From: Marinilabiliaceae bacterium JC040
GTDB lineage: Bacteria > Bacteroidota > Bacteroidia > Bacteroidales > Marinifilaceae
Length of the DNA: 64,000 nt
Reading direction: 5' to 3'
Assembly: GCA_022496785.1 (NCBI GenBank)
Contig: SNAP01000002.1
Coordinates: 124,001 to 188,000 of the forward strand
Under the pieces are notes generated by a model. It had not been told where the DNA came from, did not search any database, and saw only the letters and a program-made list of their open reading frames with translations. The position numbers were made by a program, and so were the translations under genes. Numbering within the stretch: the first letter of the stretch is position 1; every line of letters starts with the position of its first letter. Shown here in pieces: positions 1-8,475 of this stretch.

Positions 1-1365
1 TTTGGCGCTTTAGGAGGTAATTTTGATGCTCTAAGAATAAATCCAGCAGGTTTAGCTATTTATAGACATAGTGAAATATCATTTTCAAGTTCATACTCTA
101 ATATCTTCACAGATTTTAAAACAAACAATTTGTCTGGAAATAATTATAATATAACAAATAGAACAAATGAGTATATGCTTGGTAATTTTGGTATAGTTTA
201 TGCTATTCCTAATTATAGTGGTGACCAAGTAAGAGTTGTTCTTGGTTTTGGTTATCAGACTATCAATAACTATAATAGAGAATATACAGGACAAGTAAAC
301 AAATCTGCTAATTCTCTTTTAGATTGGTCTGCTTTTTCATCTAATGGTATTGCTCCTGATAAACTATATCAATTCTCAGATAAGTTATTCTATGATACTA
401 GATTAATGAATATGGACCCTTTACATGCAAATGAATATGGTACAGTTCTTAATAAAGATGAAAGTGTTAATCAATACCAAAACATTCAAGAATCAGGTTA
501 TCAAGGAGAGTATAATTTTGCTGTAGGAGTAAATATAGATCAAAGATGGAATTTGGGATTAAATATTTCTGTAAACAGAATCGATTATCAAAGAAGAAGT
601 GTTTATAATGAACAGACTCTTGCTGATACTAAATCTAATCTGGATAATTACACATATGTTGAACATCTTCGTCAAAAAGGTTATGGTATAAATGCTAAAT
701 TAGGAATAATATTTAAAGCTACTCAAAATTTAAGATTAGGAGCGTCAGTTCAAACAGGAACTAAATTAGACACAGATGAAGAATATTATTCAAGTGCAAC
801 ATCTAATTTTAAGACAAATGTTGATGGGAAAAAATCGTATACAGCAAAATCTCCATTAAATGAGTATTCATATGAAATAAATACTCCTGCTAGATATAAT
901 TTAAGTGCTGCATATGTTTTTGGACAAAGAGCTATTATAAGTACTGATCTTGAATTAGTAGATTATGGTAGTGGGTTTTTCTCAATAGATGAGAATAAAG
1001 ATGAGTATTATTCATTAAATCAAGAAGTTAAAACCTTCTACAATACAACAATAAATTGGAGAATTGGATCAGAAATTAGAATTAATAGCATGTTAAGTGC
1101 TAGACTTGGATATGCATTTAAACAAAATCCAATAGATCCAGACTCTGACGCTATCAACTCTAAGAATAATACTAATTTATTTTCTACAGGTTTAGGCTTT
1201 AGACATCAAAATTTCTTTTTTAACTTTGCATATGTACATTCATACTATAACGACAATTATACGTTATATAACTTTAGCGATGGAAATACAACTATCACGA
1301 GTGCAATGTTGAAACAGAAAATAAAACACAACAACTTTATGTTTTCTGTTGGATTTAACTTCTAA
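1..1365 (+). CDS. FadL/OmpP1-type outer-membrane transport protein (5' end outside window)
   Basis: The reading frame is open from base 1, so the start lies outside the window; the first possible internal start (TTG at 130) is not the real one. The opening residues include a glycine-rich stretch followed by NPAGLAIYR. This 'NPAGL' motif marks the N-terminal hatch of FadL/OMPP1/TodX-type barrels, which carry hydrophobic compounds across the outer membrane. The rest is rich in alternating aromatic and polar residues, as in beta strands, and the protein ends in phenylalanine (SVGFNF), the usual C-terminal barrel-assembly signal. The substrate cannot be told. The next gene begins 20 nt downstream on the same strand and may be co-transcribed. 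A second FadL-like gene lies at 31483-32790. The family call is fairly secure; a more general Bacteroidota barrel protein is the alternative. Confidence 0.75.
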   Translation, partial: FGALGGNFDALRINPAGLAIYRHSEISFSSSYSNIFTDFKTNNLSGNNYNITNRTNEYMLGNFGIVYAIPNYSGDQVRVVLGFGYQTINNYNREYTGQVNKSANSLLDWSAFSSNGIAPDKLYQFSDKLFYDTRLMNMDPLHANEYGTVLNKDESVNQYQNIQESGYQGEYNFAVGVNIDQRWNLGLNISVNRIDYQRRSVYNEQTLADTKSNLDNYTYVEHLRQKGYGINAKLGIIFKATQNLRLGASVQTGTKLDTDEEYYSSATSNFKTNVDGKKSYTAKSPLNEYSYEINTPARYNLSAAYVFGQRAIISTDLELVDYGSGFFSIDENKDEYYSLNQEVKTFYNTTINWRIGSEIRINSMLSARLGYAFKQNPIDPDSDAINSKNNTNLFSTGLGFRHQNFFFNFAYVHSYYNDNYTLYNFSDGNTTITSAMLKQKIKHNNFMFSVGFNF

Positions 1366-1385
1366 AATAACATAAACTACTAATA

Positions 1386-2303
1386 ATGAATAAAAATCTT
1401 AAAATTTCGCTCCTAGTATTTTTCATACTAGGAGCTTTTATCTTACTAACAGGCTTATCTTCTGAAAAAGAAGATCAAGGAGTTATTAAAATTAAAGCTG
1501 ATAATTTCTACATACCAAAGAAACTATCTTTTGCAGGAGAAATCGTTCCAATTCACAGAATTGACATTAGAGAACAATTAGAAAGAGAATTAATAGTTAA
1601 TAATTTCTTTCATTCTCAAACAATTCAATTACTAAAAAAGAAAGATCGATATTTTAAAATTATTGAACCTATCTTAAAAAAGAACAATATTCCTGACGAT
1701 TTCAAATATCTAGCAGTTGCTGAAAGTGGGTTAATACCTACAATAATGTCTCCAGCTGGAGCAGTTGGCTTATGGCAATTCTTAAGATCAACAGGTAAGG
1801 AAAATGGGCTTATAATTAATAAGTTTGTTGATGAAAGATATAATATAGAGAAATCGACAGAAGCAGCTTGTAAGTTCTTAAATAAGCTATACAAAGATCT
1901 TAAAAGTTGGTCTCTTGTTAGTGCAGCATATAATAGTGGTAAAAGAAATGTGCTTAATCAAATAAAAAGACAAAAGAACTCGTATTATTACGATATGCTT
2001 TGGAATAATGAAACAGGAAGATATTTATTTAGAATTGTAGCATTGAAAGTTATTCTAAATAATCCTAAAAAATATGGATTCTATATAAAGAAAAAATATC
2101 CTATTATTAAAACAAAATATATTAAAGTATCAACACCGATAGACACATTAGCTAATTTTGCACATAAACACAAGGTGTCATATAAAACATTAAAGAATTT
2201 TAATCCTTGGTTGAGACAATCTAATTTAGAAAATAAGAAAAAGAATACTTTTCTAATAAAGATTCCAGTTAATCCTAAAGATTTCTGTACTACAACATAT
2301 TAA
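1386..2303 (+). CDS. Membrane-anchored lytic murein transglycosylase (MltD-like, SLT domain plus LysM-like tail)
   Basis: This 305-residue protein should cleave the MurNAc-GlcNAc bond of peptidoglycan in the periplasm, forming 1,6-anhydro ends. Residues about 7-24 form one hydrophobic N-terminal anchor or signal. The SLT/GH23 domain spans about 85-210. Its catalytic glutamate is E113 in AVAESG, followed by the family motifs AGAVGLWQF and SAAYNSG. The last 60 residues resemble one LysM module (a TIDTLANFAHKHKVS-like helix-turn and an IKIPV strand), suggesting peptidoglycan binding. It is shorter than E. coli MltD, which carries two LysM repeats. It follows the FadL-like gene by 20 nt and ends before a hairpin shared with the convergent gene. 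The enzyme class is secure; the exact Mlt subfamily is not. Confidence 0.88.
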   Translation: MNKNLKISLLVFFILGAFILLTGLSSEKEDQGVIKIKADNFYIPKKLSFAGEIVPIHRIDIREQLERELIVNNFFHSQTIQLLKKKDRYFKIIEPILKKNNIPDDFKYLAVAESGLIPTIMSPAGAVGLWQFLRSTGKENGLIINKFVDERYNIEKSTEAACKFLNKLYKDLKSWSLVSAAYNSGKRNVLNQIKRQKNSYYYDMLWNNETGRYLFRIVALKVILNNPKKYGFYIKKKYPIIKTKYIKVSTPIDTLANFAHKHKVSYKTLKNFNPWLRQSNLENKKKNTFLIKIPVNPKDFCTTTY

Positions 2304-2321
2304 TATCAATATATATAAAAA

Positions 2322-2348
2322 GAGAAGTTACCATAAAGGTAACTTCTC
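2322..2348. terminator. Hairpin between convergent genes
   Basis: A perfect 11-bp inverted repeat (GAGAAGTTACC / GGTAACTTCTC) with a 5-nt loop lies 18 nt after the transglycosylase stop and 28 nt after the stop of the minus-strand lipoprotein gene. Read on the minus strand the stem is followed by TTTTTATATA, a good U-tract. On the plus strand the run is weaker. It probably ends transcription mainly of the minus-strand gene. Confidence 0.7.
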
Positions 2349-2376
2349 GTAAAATAAACTAACTAATAAGAAAATA

Positions 2377-4059
2377 TTATTGATTTCTAGCAATAAACCA
2401 TCTATCAGGATGATTTATAAATCGAAAATCAAAATCAAATGAATTCTTTTCCTTAGATTTTACTAAAAGGAATCCTTCTTTATTACATATTTGATCAATA
2501 AAATCATTCATAACTTTATTGTTATCATATGCATTTTTCATAATTGGAGCGTGAGCTTTATTTCTTGTATTACATTGAGTCTCACCATTTCTTTCGAATC
2601 TCACTCTATCTTCACCTATTTTAATCACTTTAAAAGGAACAAAATAGTAGAAGAATTGATAATAAGATTCAAAACAGAATAACATACCATCACCTAATAA
2701 TTCAGTTTCTTGGTAATCGTATTTCTTAGTTTGCTCATCAACAGCCCATTCACCATCATCACCGATAATTGGTTCTCTTCTATTATACTTAGTAACAATA
2801 TAAGTATCAATAACTTTTAGTTTCGTTTCATCAACGAAAGAAGAGTTTGAAACTCTTTTCTTAATATTTAATAATTCTTCTGGGAAGAAATTTCTCATCC
2901 ATAAAGAATAATCATTCATAAATTCATCAACAACACCTTTTACTTCATATTGAGGTAAAGCAAAGATTTCGAAATGACCTTCTATACCATCTTCGTCTAC
3001 TTCAAAACGATCTTTTGTTTCGTTGTATTTAAATTTAGAAATAAATTTAGAACCGAATTGCATACTTATACCTGAAACAAAACCTTTTTCAGTGAAAACA
3101 AGCATACCACATTGTTTAGCATAGGTGTTTTTATATGAATAAGCAATATCAGCAGTAGCAGTCATAGAGCTATAAAAGAATCCAGCTTTTACTGGTTTTT
3201 CAACACTTGCATCCCCTATCCCTTTAGTAATACAAAGAGTAAGATAAGGTTTACAATTAGGATTTTTCAATATAAAATCTTTAAGCATTTTAGATCTTAT
3301 AGTTCCCATTTTAGCTCTAATAGCATTTTGCTTAGAAAAATCTATTTCTTTAGTCAATTTTGTTAGTTCAATAGATCTAGTCAATCCAGATTGAGTAAAA
3401 GTTAAAGTAATTTTATCTTTTTCAATTGTTTTAACAACAAGATCCATTGGAACAACAGGACCTGCAACTTCTTTTGGATCTAAGATAATTCTTGGTTCAA
3501 CAAAACCAGCATTAGTAGATAATTCAATAACGATTTTATCTTCATCTAATTTGATTTTGTAAGTACCTTCATTCAATTTTGTACTTTCAGAACGAACAGT
3601 AACTACAGCACTATCAGAAAATTTCAATTCTAATAATCTATATTCTCCAATACCATTATCTATTTCAGATTTAAATTGCCATCCAAATTCTGAACTAGCC
3701 AAAGTTTTTTGTAATTCTTTAGATTTATAAGCATTTTCAGATACTACATTAATTCTACATGTAGATGTAACACCATTTGCAGTAGAAACAGTAACATCAG
3801 CTTTACCTACAGCTAAAGCAGTTACTTCACCTTTAGCATTTACAGAAAGAATCTTTTCATCTGAAGAAACCCATTTAAAAGTTTTATTAGTAACATTTTT
3901 TGGATTAACAGTGGCAGTAAGGGTTTCCTTACTACCGACCATTAATTCAAGACTTGTCTTAGATATTTGTATTGATTGCGCTTCAACTTTTACAGCGTCA
4001 TCTTTACTACATGATATAAAAAGTAGTACAGATGCTACAATCATTAATATTTTATTCAT
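2377..4059 (-). CDS. Surface lipoprotein with one BIG2 domain and a long unassigned region
   Basis: This 560-residue protein has a lipoprotein signal peptide with a lipobox ending at C17 (FISC-SKDD). The acidic residues after the Cys fit a Bacteroidota surface-export signal. Residues about 28-107 are a bacterial Ig-like BIG2 domain, with the hallmark N-P-x-N-x-T-N-K, W-x-S-x-D and G-x-V-T-A-L-A-V-G-x-A motifs. The remaining 450 residues resemble the DUF4302-type lipoproteins of Bacteroides, but I cannot assign them firmly. There are no catalytic motifs. The gene lies 41 nt downstream of the FISUMP lipoprotein on the same strand and is probably co-transcribed with it. The likely role is adhesion or nutrient binding at the cell surface, by inference only. 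Confidence 0.8.
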   Translation of the reverse strand: MNKILMIVASVLLFISCSKDDAVKVEAQSIQISKTSLELMVGSKETLTATVNPKNVTNKTFKWVSSDEKILSVNAKGEVTALAVGKADVTVSTANGVTSTCRINVVSENAYKSKELQKTLASSEFGWQFKSEIDNGIGEYRLLELKFSDSAVVTVRSESTKLNEGTYKIKLDEDKIVIELSTNAGFVEPRIILDPKEVAGPVVPMDLVVKTIEKDKITLTFTQSGLTRSIELTKLTKEIDFSKQNAIRAKMGTIRSKMLKDFILKNPNCKPYLTLCITKGIGDASVEKPVKAGFFYSSMTATADIAYSYKNTYAKQCGMLVFTEKGFVSGISMQFGSKFISKFKYNETKDRFEVDEDGIEGHFEIFALPQYEVKGVVDEFMNDYSLWMRNFFPEELLNIKKRVSNSSFVDETKLKVIDTYIVTKYNRREPIIGDDGEWAVDEQTKKYDYQETELLGDGMLFCFESYYQFFYYFVPFKVIKIGEDRVRFERNGETQCNTRNKAHAPIMKNAYDNNKVMNDFIDQICNKEGFLLVKSKEKNSFDFDFRFINHPDRWFIARNQ

Positions 4060-4100
4060 TGCGATTATGATTTTGCTCTATTTGTTATTATATAAATTAG

Positions 4101-5708
4101 TTATTCTGCGTCTTTTACAAGTCTAATAGACATTAAATAAGAGATAGATTGAGTTCCTCTATAAACACCAGTTTTAGAATCATCATTAGCTATCTTTCTA
4201 TATATATATTTAACACTTTTTTTTGAAGATGTCCAGAAATATGCAGCTCCTTCAAAAGAATCTACCTTACATTTAGGAGGCCATGAAGCATAGTCAGGTT
4301 TACCATAACCAGCTGGAATTACATTCATTTTTGAAGTATTAGTACATTCTTGTCCCCAACCTGCACCTGGTTTCTTAAGAGCTGTTGCATGAGATCCTCT
4401 ATAGCTAAACAGTTCTTTATCTGAAGGATTCATACCTAAAGATTCTTCTAAAGTATTCCATTCTTCATCTGTTGCTATATGCCATCCTTTAGGAATAACA
4501 TCTTCGTCTAATAAAGAAACTTTATATAACAATCCATATTGCTTATAATTAGCATTTTCAGCCACATTAGCATAAGCAGGATTTGCTTTACCATCTTTTG
4601 TAGTATTCTCTCCTGGTATTAAATAAGCATCATTAGCTCTAGAATCTGGAATAAAAGCAAAATTCTCTGCTAACCAAGTTGTTCCTTTAAATGTTACAGT
4701 TTTATAAACATGACCATCACGAGTATCAGTCCAAGTTCCTTCTACAGGACCTGTAATCGCTTTTTCATAAGTAAAAGAGTATTTAGCACTTCTAAATTCT
4801 TTATCAGCTGCATTTACAGCAACAATTTGCCAATAATACTTAGCATTAGCTTGAAGAGATTTGATTACATATTCACCTTTTGTTAATCTTGAAGCAACTT
4901 CATCACTAGGAGCAAAACGCTCATTTCTACCTAAAAATACTTTGTAAGTAAAACCAGCTTCAACAGTCCATGTTAATTTTTCTGGCATGTCACCTTTATA
5001 CTCATCTGCAGGAGCAGTTAAAGTAATTACTGGAGTATGTTCAGTAGTGAAAGAAAATACTTCACTTTCAGCAACACCACCATTTACATCTTTAGCAACT
5101 ACTTTCCAATAATACTTAGTATTATCTTTTAAGTTTGCTTTTGAGAAATTAGTTTTAGTTAAACCAGTTTGAATAGCATCTCCTAAAGCTTCAGTTTCAG
5201 AAAAGTATAAATCGTAAGTGATTGCATCTCCGTCAACATCTGTAGAAGCGTTCCATTTCATTGTAACTGTCTTTTCTACTAATTTAGCATCTTTAGCTGG
5301 TAAAGTAAGAACTGGATTTGTTGGTAAATGATTTTTTACTGAGAAAGATTGTACAGCTGATTCTGCAACTAAATTATCAGCATTTTTAACAACAACTTTC
5401 CAAAAATAAGTTTTACCTACTACAAGATTATCAACAGTAAAAGATGTTGTTGCTTTTGGTAGATCTTTAGCTTTGATATCACCAGCTACTAATTCTGATT
5501 TTTCACCCAAATATAGATCATACTTTGCTGTTTTGTCTGAACTTTCAGTCCATTCCAAATTAACAGTTTTCTTTTCAATCATAGCTTTATCAGCAGGCGC
5601 TGAAAGCTTAATTGATTCTAATACTTTTTTTTCATCGTCTTTTTTGCTACAAGAGGCTAGAACAAATAGTCCCAATAAGCCAAATAGCATCAGTTTTTTT
5701 CCTAACAT
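4101..5708 (-). CDS. Lipoprotein with fibronectin-like repeats and C-terminal FISUMP domain
   Basis: This 535-residue lipoprotein has a lipobox ending at C20 (VLASC-SKKD). Three fibronectin type III-like repeats follow at about 30-125, 127-222 and 225-315; each contains a Y-x-L/V-x-L/F-G/S strand and a K-Y/T-Y-x-W-K/Q-V/I-V-A/V motif. From about 322 to the end it matches the 'Fibrobacter succinogenes major paralogous' domain: DGHVYKTVTF, TWLAENF, the PKGWHIATDEEWNTLEE core, and AAYFWTSS near the end. Proteins of this type are surface-exposed in Bacteroidota. Their ligand is usually unknown. The gene has its own promoter-like element (5740-5747) and appears to lead a two-gene unit with the BIG2 lipoprotein. 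Confidence 0.85.
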   Translation of the reverse strand: MLGKKLMLFGLLGLFVLASCSKKDDEKKVLESIKLSAPADKAMIEKKTVNLEWTESSDKTAKYDLYLGEKSELVAGDIKAKDLPKATTSFTVDNLVVGKTYFWKVVVKNADNLVAESAVQSFSVKNHLPTNPVLTLPAKDAKLVEKTVTMKWNASTDVDGDAITYDLYFSETEALGDAIQTGLTKTNFSKANLKDNTKYYWKVVAKDVNGGVAESEVFSFTTEHTPVITLTAPADEYKGDMPEKLTWTVEAGFTYKVFLGRNERFAPSDEVASRLTKGEYVIKSLQANAKYYWQIVAVNAADKEFRSAKYSFTYEKAITGPVEGTWTDTRDGHVYKTVTFKGTTWLAENFAFIPDSRANDAYLIPGENTTKDGKANPAYANVAENANYKQYGLLYKVSLLDEDVIPKGWHIATDEEWNTLEESLGMNPSDKELFSYRGSHATALKKPGAGWGQECTNTSKMNVIPAGYGKPDYASWPPKCKVDSFEGAAYFWTSSKKSVKYIYRKIANDDSKTGVYRGTQSISYLMSIRLVKDAE

Positions 5709-5739
5709 TTTGTTTTATTTATTATTTAGTAAATCTATA

Positions 5740-5747
5740 CAAATGTA
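5740..5747 (-). promoter_or_regulatory. Bacteroidota -7 promoter element (TACATTTG) for the FISUMP lipoprotein
   Basis: The minus strand reads TACATTTG, an exact match to TAnnTTTG, 31 nt before the ATG at 5708. No clear TTTG -33 box is seen. Confidence 0.5.
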
Positions 5748-5914
5748 ATCTTTTAGATTAAAAATGTAAATACTTATTAAAAAAGTGCAAAGAAAGTTTA
5801 ATTTTACTCTCACTTTTTAACGATTAAATAACTGATAATCAGCATAAAAAACAGACTTGTTAAAAAAAACCTAAACTTATAAATATACAGTTAATTACAC
5901 CTATATACATATAA

Positions 5915-5950
5915 AAAACAGGTGATACTTGTTAAAATATCACCTGTTTT
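5915..5950 (-). terminator. Intrinsic terminator of hcp
   Basis: A 13-bp perfect stem (AAAACAGGTGATA / TATCACCTGTTTT) begins 20 nt after the hcp stop. On the minus strand the 3' arm runs into TGTTTTTTAT, giving a clear U-tract. Confidence 0.85.
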
Positions 5951-5970
5951 CACATGAAATAGCTATACTA

Positions 5971-7614
5971 CTATTCGAACATTTTTACTATGTCTTCCTC
6001 TACTGTAGATATAGTTCCTAAATTAAAAGTATCAATTAATACTTTTGCAACATTAGGAGAAAGGAAAGCTGGTAATGTTGGACCTATATGAATATTCTTA
6101 ACACCTAAAGCTAGAAGAGCTAATAATACAATTACAGCCTTTTGTTCATACCAAGCAATATTGTATGTTATAGGTAAGTCATTAATATCATTTAATTCAA
6201 ACACTTCTTTTAATTTCAAAGCAATAACAGCTAATGAATAACTATCATTACATTGTCCAGCATCAAGAACTCTAGGTATACCATTTATATCACCTAAATT
6301 TAATTTATTGTAGCGATATTTTGCACATCCTGCAGTTAAAATAACCATATCTTTTGGAAGCGCTTCAGCAAAATCAGTATAGTATGTACGAGATTTCATT
6401 CTTCCATCACAACCACCCATAACAACAAATTGCTTAATGGCACCAGATTTAACAGCTTCTACAACTTTATCTGCCAATTGGAATACTTGATTATGAGCAA
6501 AACCACCGATAATAGATCCCTTTTCTATTTCTATTGGAGCTTTACACTTTTTAGCTAATTCTATCACTTCAGAGAAATCTTTCTTTCCATCTGCATCAGC
6601 TACAATATGCTTACATCCTGGATATCCTGAAGAACCTGTAGTAAATATCTTATCTGTATAATTAGCATTCTTTGTTGGAGGAACTATACAGTTTGTTGTA
6701 AACAAAATAGGTCCATTAAAAGTTTCAAATTCTTCTTTTTGCTTCCACCATGAATTTCCATAATTACCAACAAAATGATCGTATTTCTTAAATGCAGGAT
6801 AATAATTAGCAGGTAACATTTCACCATGCGTATAAATATCAACACCTGTTCCAACAGTTTGTTCAAGAAGTTCTTCCATATCTTTAAGATCGTGTCCACT
6901 GATTAAGATACCAGGATTTGTTCTTGTTCCAATATTTACTTCTGTTATTTCAGGATGTCCATATTTCTCAGTATTTGCTTTATCTAGTAAAGCCATACCT
7001 GCTACACCTTGATTTCCTGTTTCAATAACTAATGCTGTTAATTCATCTGCATTTAATTCTAAAGCATACATTTTATAAAATGCCTCTTGAATAAATGTAT
7101 GAATAGCAATATCGTCATAACCTAGATTTATTGCATGCATTAAGTATGCAGCAAGTCCTTTAAGACCATAAATTGTTAATTCTTTTAAAGATCTAACATC
7201 TTCATTAAATTCACTTAAAACACCAATAGTTCTTGATTTACTATCGTAATCACTCTTATTAACTTTCCAATTTACTAGATCGATATTAGGTAAATCTATA
7301 GATTCCGTTTTTGCATATGAAACTAATTCATCTCTTAATTTGAAGCCCTCATCTATCTTTTTAACGATAGCCTCTTCATCAAAATTTGCATTAGTGATAC
7401 TAGCAAACAAACCATCTAGAACAAATATATTTGATTCTGATTCATTAGGTATAGATTTATTTGCTTTACGAATAGCAGTAGATACTACAGAAATTCCTTT
7501 TACTGTGAATAAAAGTAAATCTAACATTGAAGCCACTTGGTCTGTTTTTCCACAAACCCCTTTTACTGTACAACCTTCACCTTTGGCTGCTTCTTGACAT
7601 TGAAAACAAAACAT
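5971..7614 (-). CDS. hcp: Hybrid cluster protein (hydroxylamine reductase / NO-stress protein)
   Basis: This 547-residue protein is full length for a class I Hcp (prismane protein). The N-terminal cluster ligands are C3, C6, C15 and C21 (CFQCQEA...GCTVKGVC), the spacing expected for the cubane Fe-S site. Further family motifs include the [15 protein letters not shown]-like helix, SGHDLKDM, the TTNC around the hybrid cluster, and a conserved CDGR and late C-rich region ([17 protein letters not shown]). The enzyme is cytoplasmic and reduces NO or hydroxylamine in anaerobes, protecting against nitrosative stress. It is monocistronic, with a terminator 20 nt downstream, and is divergent from a Crp/Fnr regulator. 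A TAnnTTTG box and a perfect palindrome upstream point to activator-controlled expression. Confidence 0.96.
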   Translation of the reverse strand: MFCFQCQEAAKGEGCTVKGVCGKTDQVASMLDLLLFTVKGISVVSTAIRKANKSIPNESESNIFVLDGLFASITNANFDEEAIVKKIDEGFKLRDELVSYAKTESIDLPNIDLVNWKVNKSDYDSKSRTIGVLSEFNEDVRSLKELTIYGLKGLAAYLMHAINLGYDDIAIHTFIQEAFYKMYALELNADELTALVIETGNQGVAGMALLDKANTEKYGHPEITEVNIGTRTNPGILISGHDLKDMEELLEQTVGTGVDIYTHGEMLPANYYPAFKKYDHFVGNYGNSWWKQKEEFETFNGPILFTTNCIVPPTKNANYTDKIFTTGSSGYPGCKHIVADADGKKDFSEVIELAKKCKAPIEIEKGSIIGGFAHNQVFQLADKVVEAVKSGAIKQFVVMGGCDGRMKSRTYYTDFAEALPKDMVILTAGCAKYRYNKLNLGDINGIPRVLDAGQCNDSYSLAVIALKLKEVFELNDINDLPITYNIAWYEQKAVIVLLALLALGVKNIHIGPTLPAFLSPNVAKVLIDTFNLGTISTVEEDIVKMFE

Positions 7615-7654
7615 ATTATATAGTTTTATTGGTTAGTAATTGTTTTTCTCAATA

Positions 7655-7662
7655 CAAAGATA
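7655..7662 (-). promoter_or_regulatory. -7 promoter element (TATCTTTG) of hcp
   Basis: The minus strand reads TATCTTTG, an exact TAnnTTTG match, placing the start site near 7651 and giving a leader of about 36 nt. No -33 TTTG is present, and the palindrome at 7685-7698 sits where an activator would replace it. Confidence 0.65.
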
Positions 7663-7684
7663 TGTAGGTTACTTCAGCACAATT

Positions 7685-7698
7685 GTAACATATGTTAC
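7685..7698. promoter_or_regulatory. Perfect 14-bp palindrome, candidate Crp/Fnr-family operator of hcp
   Basis: The sequence GTAACATATGTTAC is its own reverse complement. Its centre (7691.5) is about 40 bp upstream of the hcp start site predicted from the -7 box, the class II activator position. The gene on the other side encodes a Crp/Fnr-family protein, so that protein is the obvious candidate to bind here. The binding itself is inference. Confidence 0.6.
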
Positions 7699-7776
7699 TC
7701 AAGATACGATAAATTCATAAATAATGGTTAGATTTACAAATAGAAATTTATATGAATACTAATATTATTTTTATTT

Positions 7777-8394
7777 GTGGAAAGATATATAGACAAATTA
7801 CAAGATTCATCATTATTTAATGAAATAGATAAAGATGAAATACTTAGACTATTAAATGAAGGTGGAAAGATAACAAAATATCCTTCAAAAGATTTTGTTA
7901 TATTCGAAGGAGATATTTGTAATAAGCTACTAATTCTTTGTGATGGTAAGTTAAAAGGAACTATGACAAATAGTGAAGGTAAGCAAATAATTATAGAAGA
8001 ATTTGAAGGAATTGAAATATTAGCTCCAGCTTTTCTTTTTGCAACAAATAATAGAATACCTGTTACAATTGAAACTTTAAGTGAATGTGAGATAATAAGT
8101 ATACCAAAAAATAAATTCTCTCTTATGATGAATCAGAATGAAACTTTAATGTCAAATTTCTTAAATGATTTATCTAATAAATGTGTTCTATTAACAGAGA
8201 AAGTAAGAGATTTTGCTTTAAAGAATCTAAAAGAAAGACTTATATACTATTTAAAGAATCATCAAGATCATCCTAATCAGAAGGAACTGGCTGATAGATT
8301 TGCAGTTGCTAGACCATCTTTAAATAGAGTCTTAAGAGAATTGAAAGATGAGAATATAATTGAGGTTATTAATGGTAAAATTCAAATAAAATAA
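7777..8394 (+). CDS. Crp/Fnr-family transcription regulator (HcpR-like by context)
   Basis: This 205-residue protein has an N-terminal cyclic-nucleotide-binding-type beta barrel (about 20-110; YPSKDFVIFEGDICNKLLIL, then IEEFEGIEILAPAFLF), a long dimerisation helix (about 112-150) and a C-terminal Crp-type winged helix (about 155-205) with the recognition element QKELADRFAVARPSLNRVLREL. No N-terminal Fe-S cysteine set like that of FNR is present. The start is GTG at 7777: no ATG is available before the in-frame stop at 7753. It is divergent from hcp, the arrangement of HcpR regulators that switch on hcp under nitrosative stress. The effector (haem/NO in known HcpR) cannot be read from sequence. 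Confidence 0.85.
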   Translation: MERYIDKLQDSSLFNEIDKDEILRLLNEGGKITKYPSKDFVIFEGDICNKLLILCDGKLKGTMTNSEGKQIIIEEFEGIEILAPAFLFATNNRIPVTIETLSECEIISIPKNKFSLMMNQNETLMSNFLNDLSNKCVLLTEKVRDFALKNLKERLIYYLKNHQDHPNQKELADRFAVARPSLNRVLRELKDENIIEVINGKIQIK

Positions 8395-8424
8395 TATAGA
8401 ATTCTCAACAAAATTATAAATCAA

Positions 8425-8464
8425 TAATTGGTATATATTCAAATTAAAAGATATATACCAATTA
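8425..8464. terminator. Bidirectional hairpin between the regulator and the aryl-polyene operon
   Basis: A perfect 14-bp stem (TAATTGGTATATAT / ATATATACCAATTA) with a 12-nt loop lies between two convergent genes, 30 nt from one stop and 11 nt from the other. The stem is AT-rich and the U-tract short, so efficiency is uncertain. Confidence 0.65.
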
Positions 8465-8475
8465 CTGTTTTCAAA

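Noticed and set aside
130-1365. A complete gene starting at 130
   Set aside because: The start codon is TTG and the same frame is open to base 1 with recognisable FadL hatch sequence, so the gene begins outside the window.
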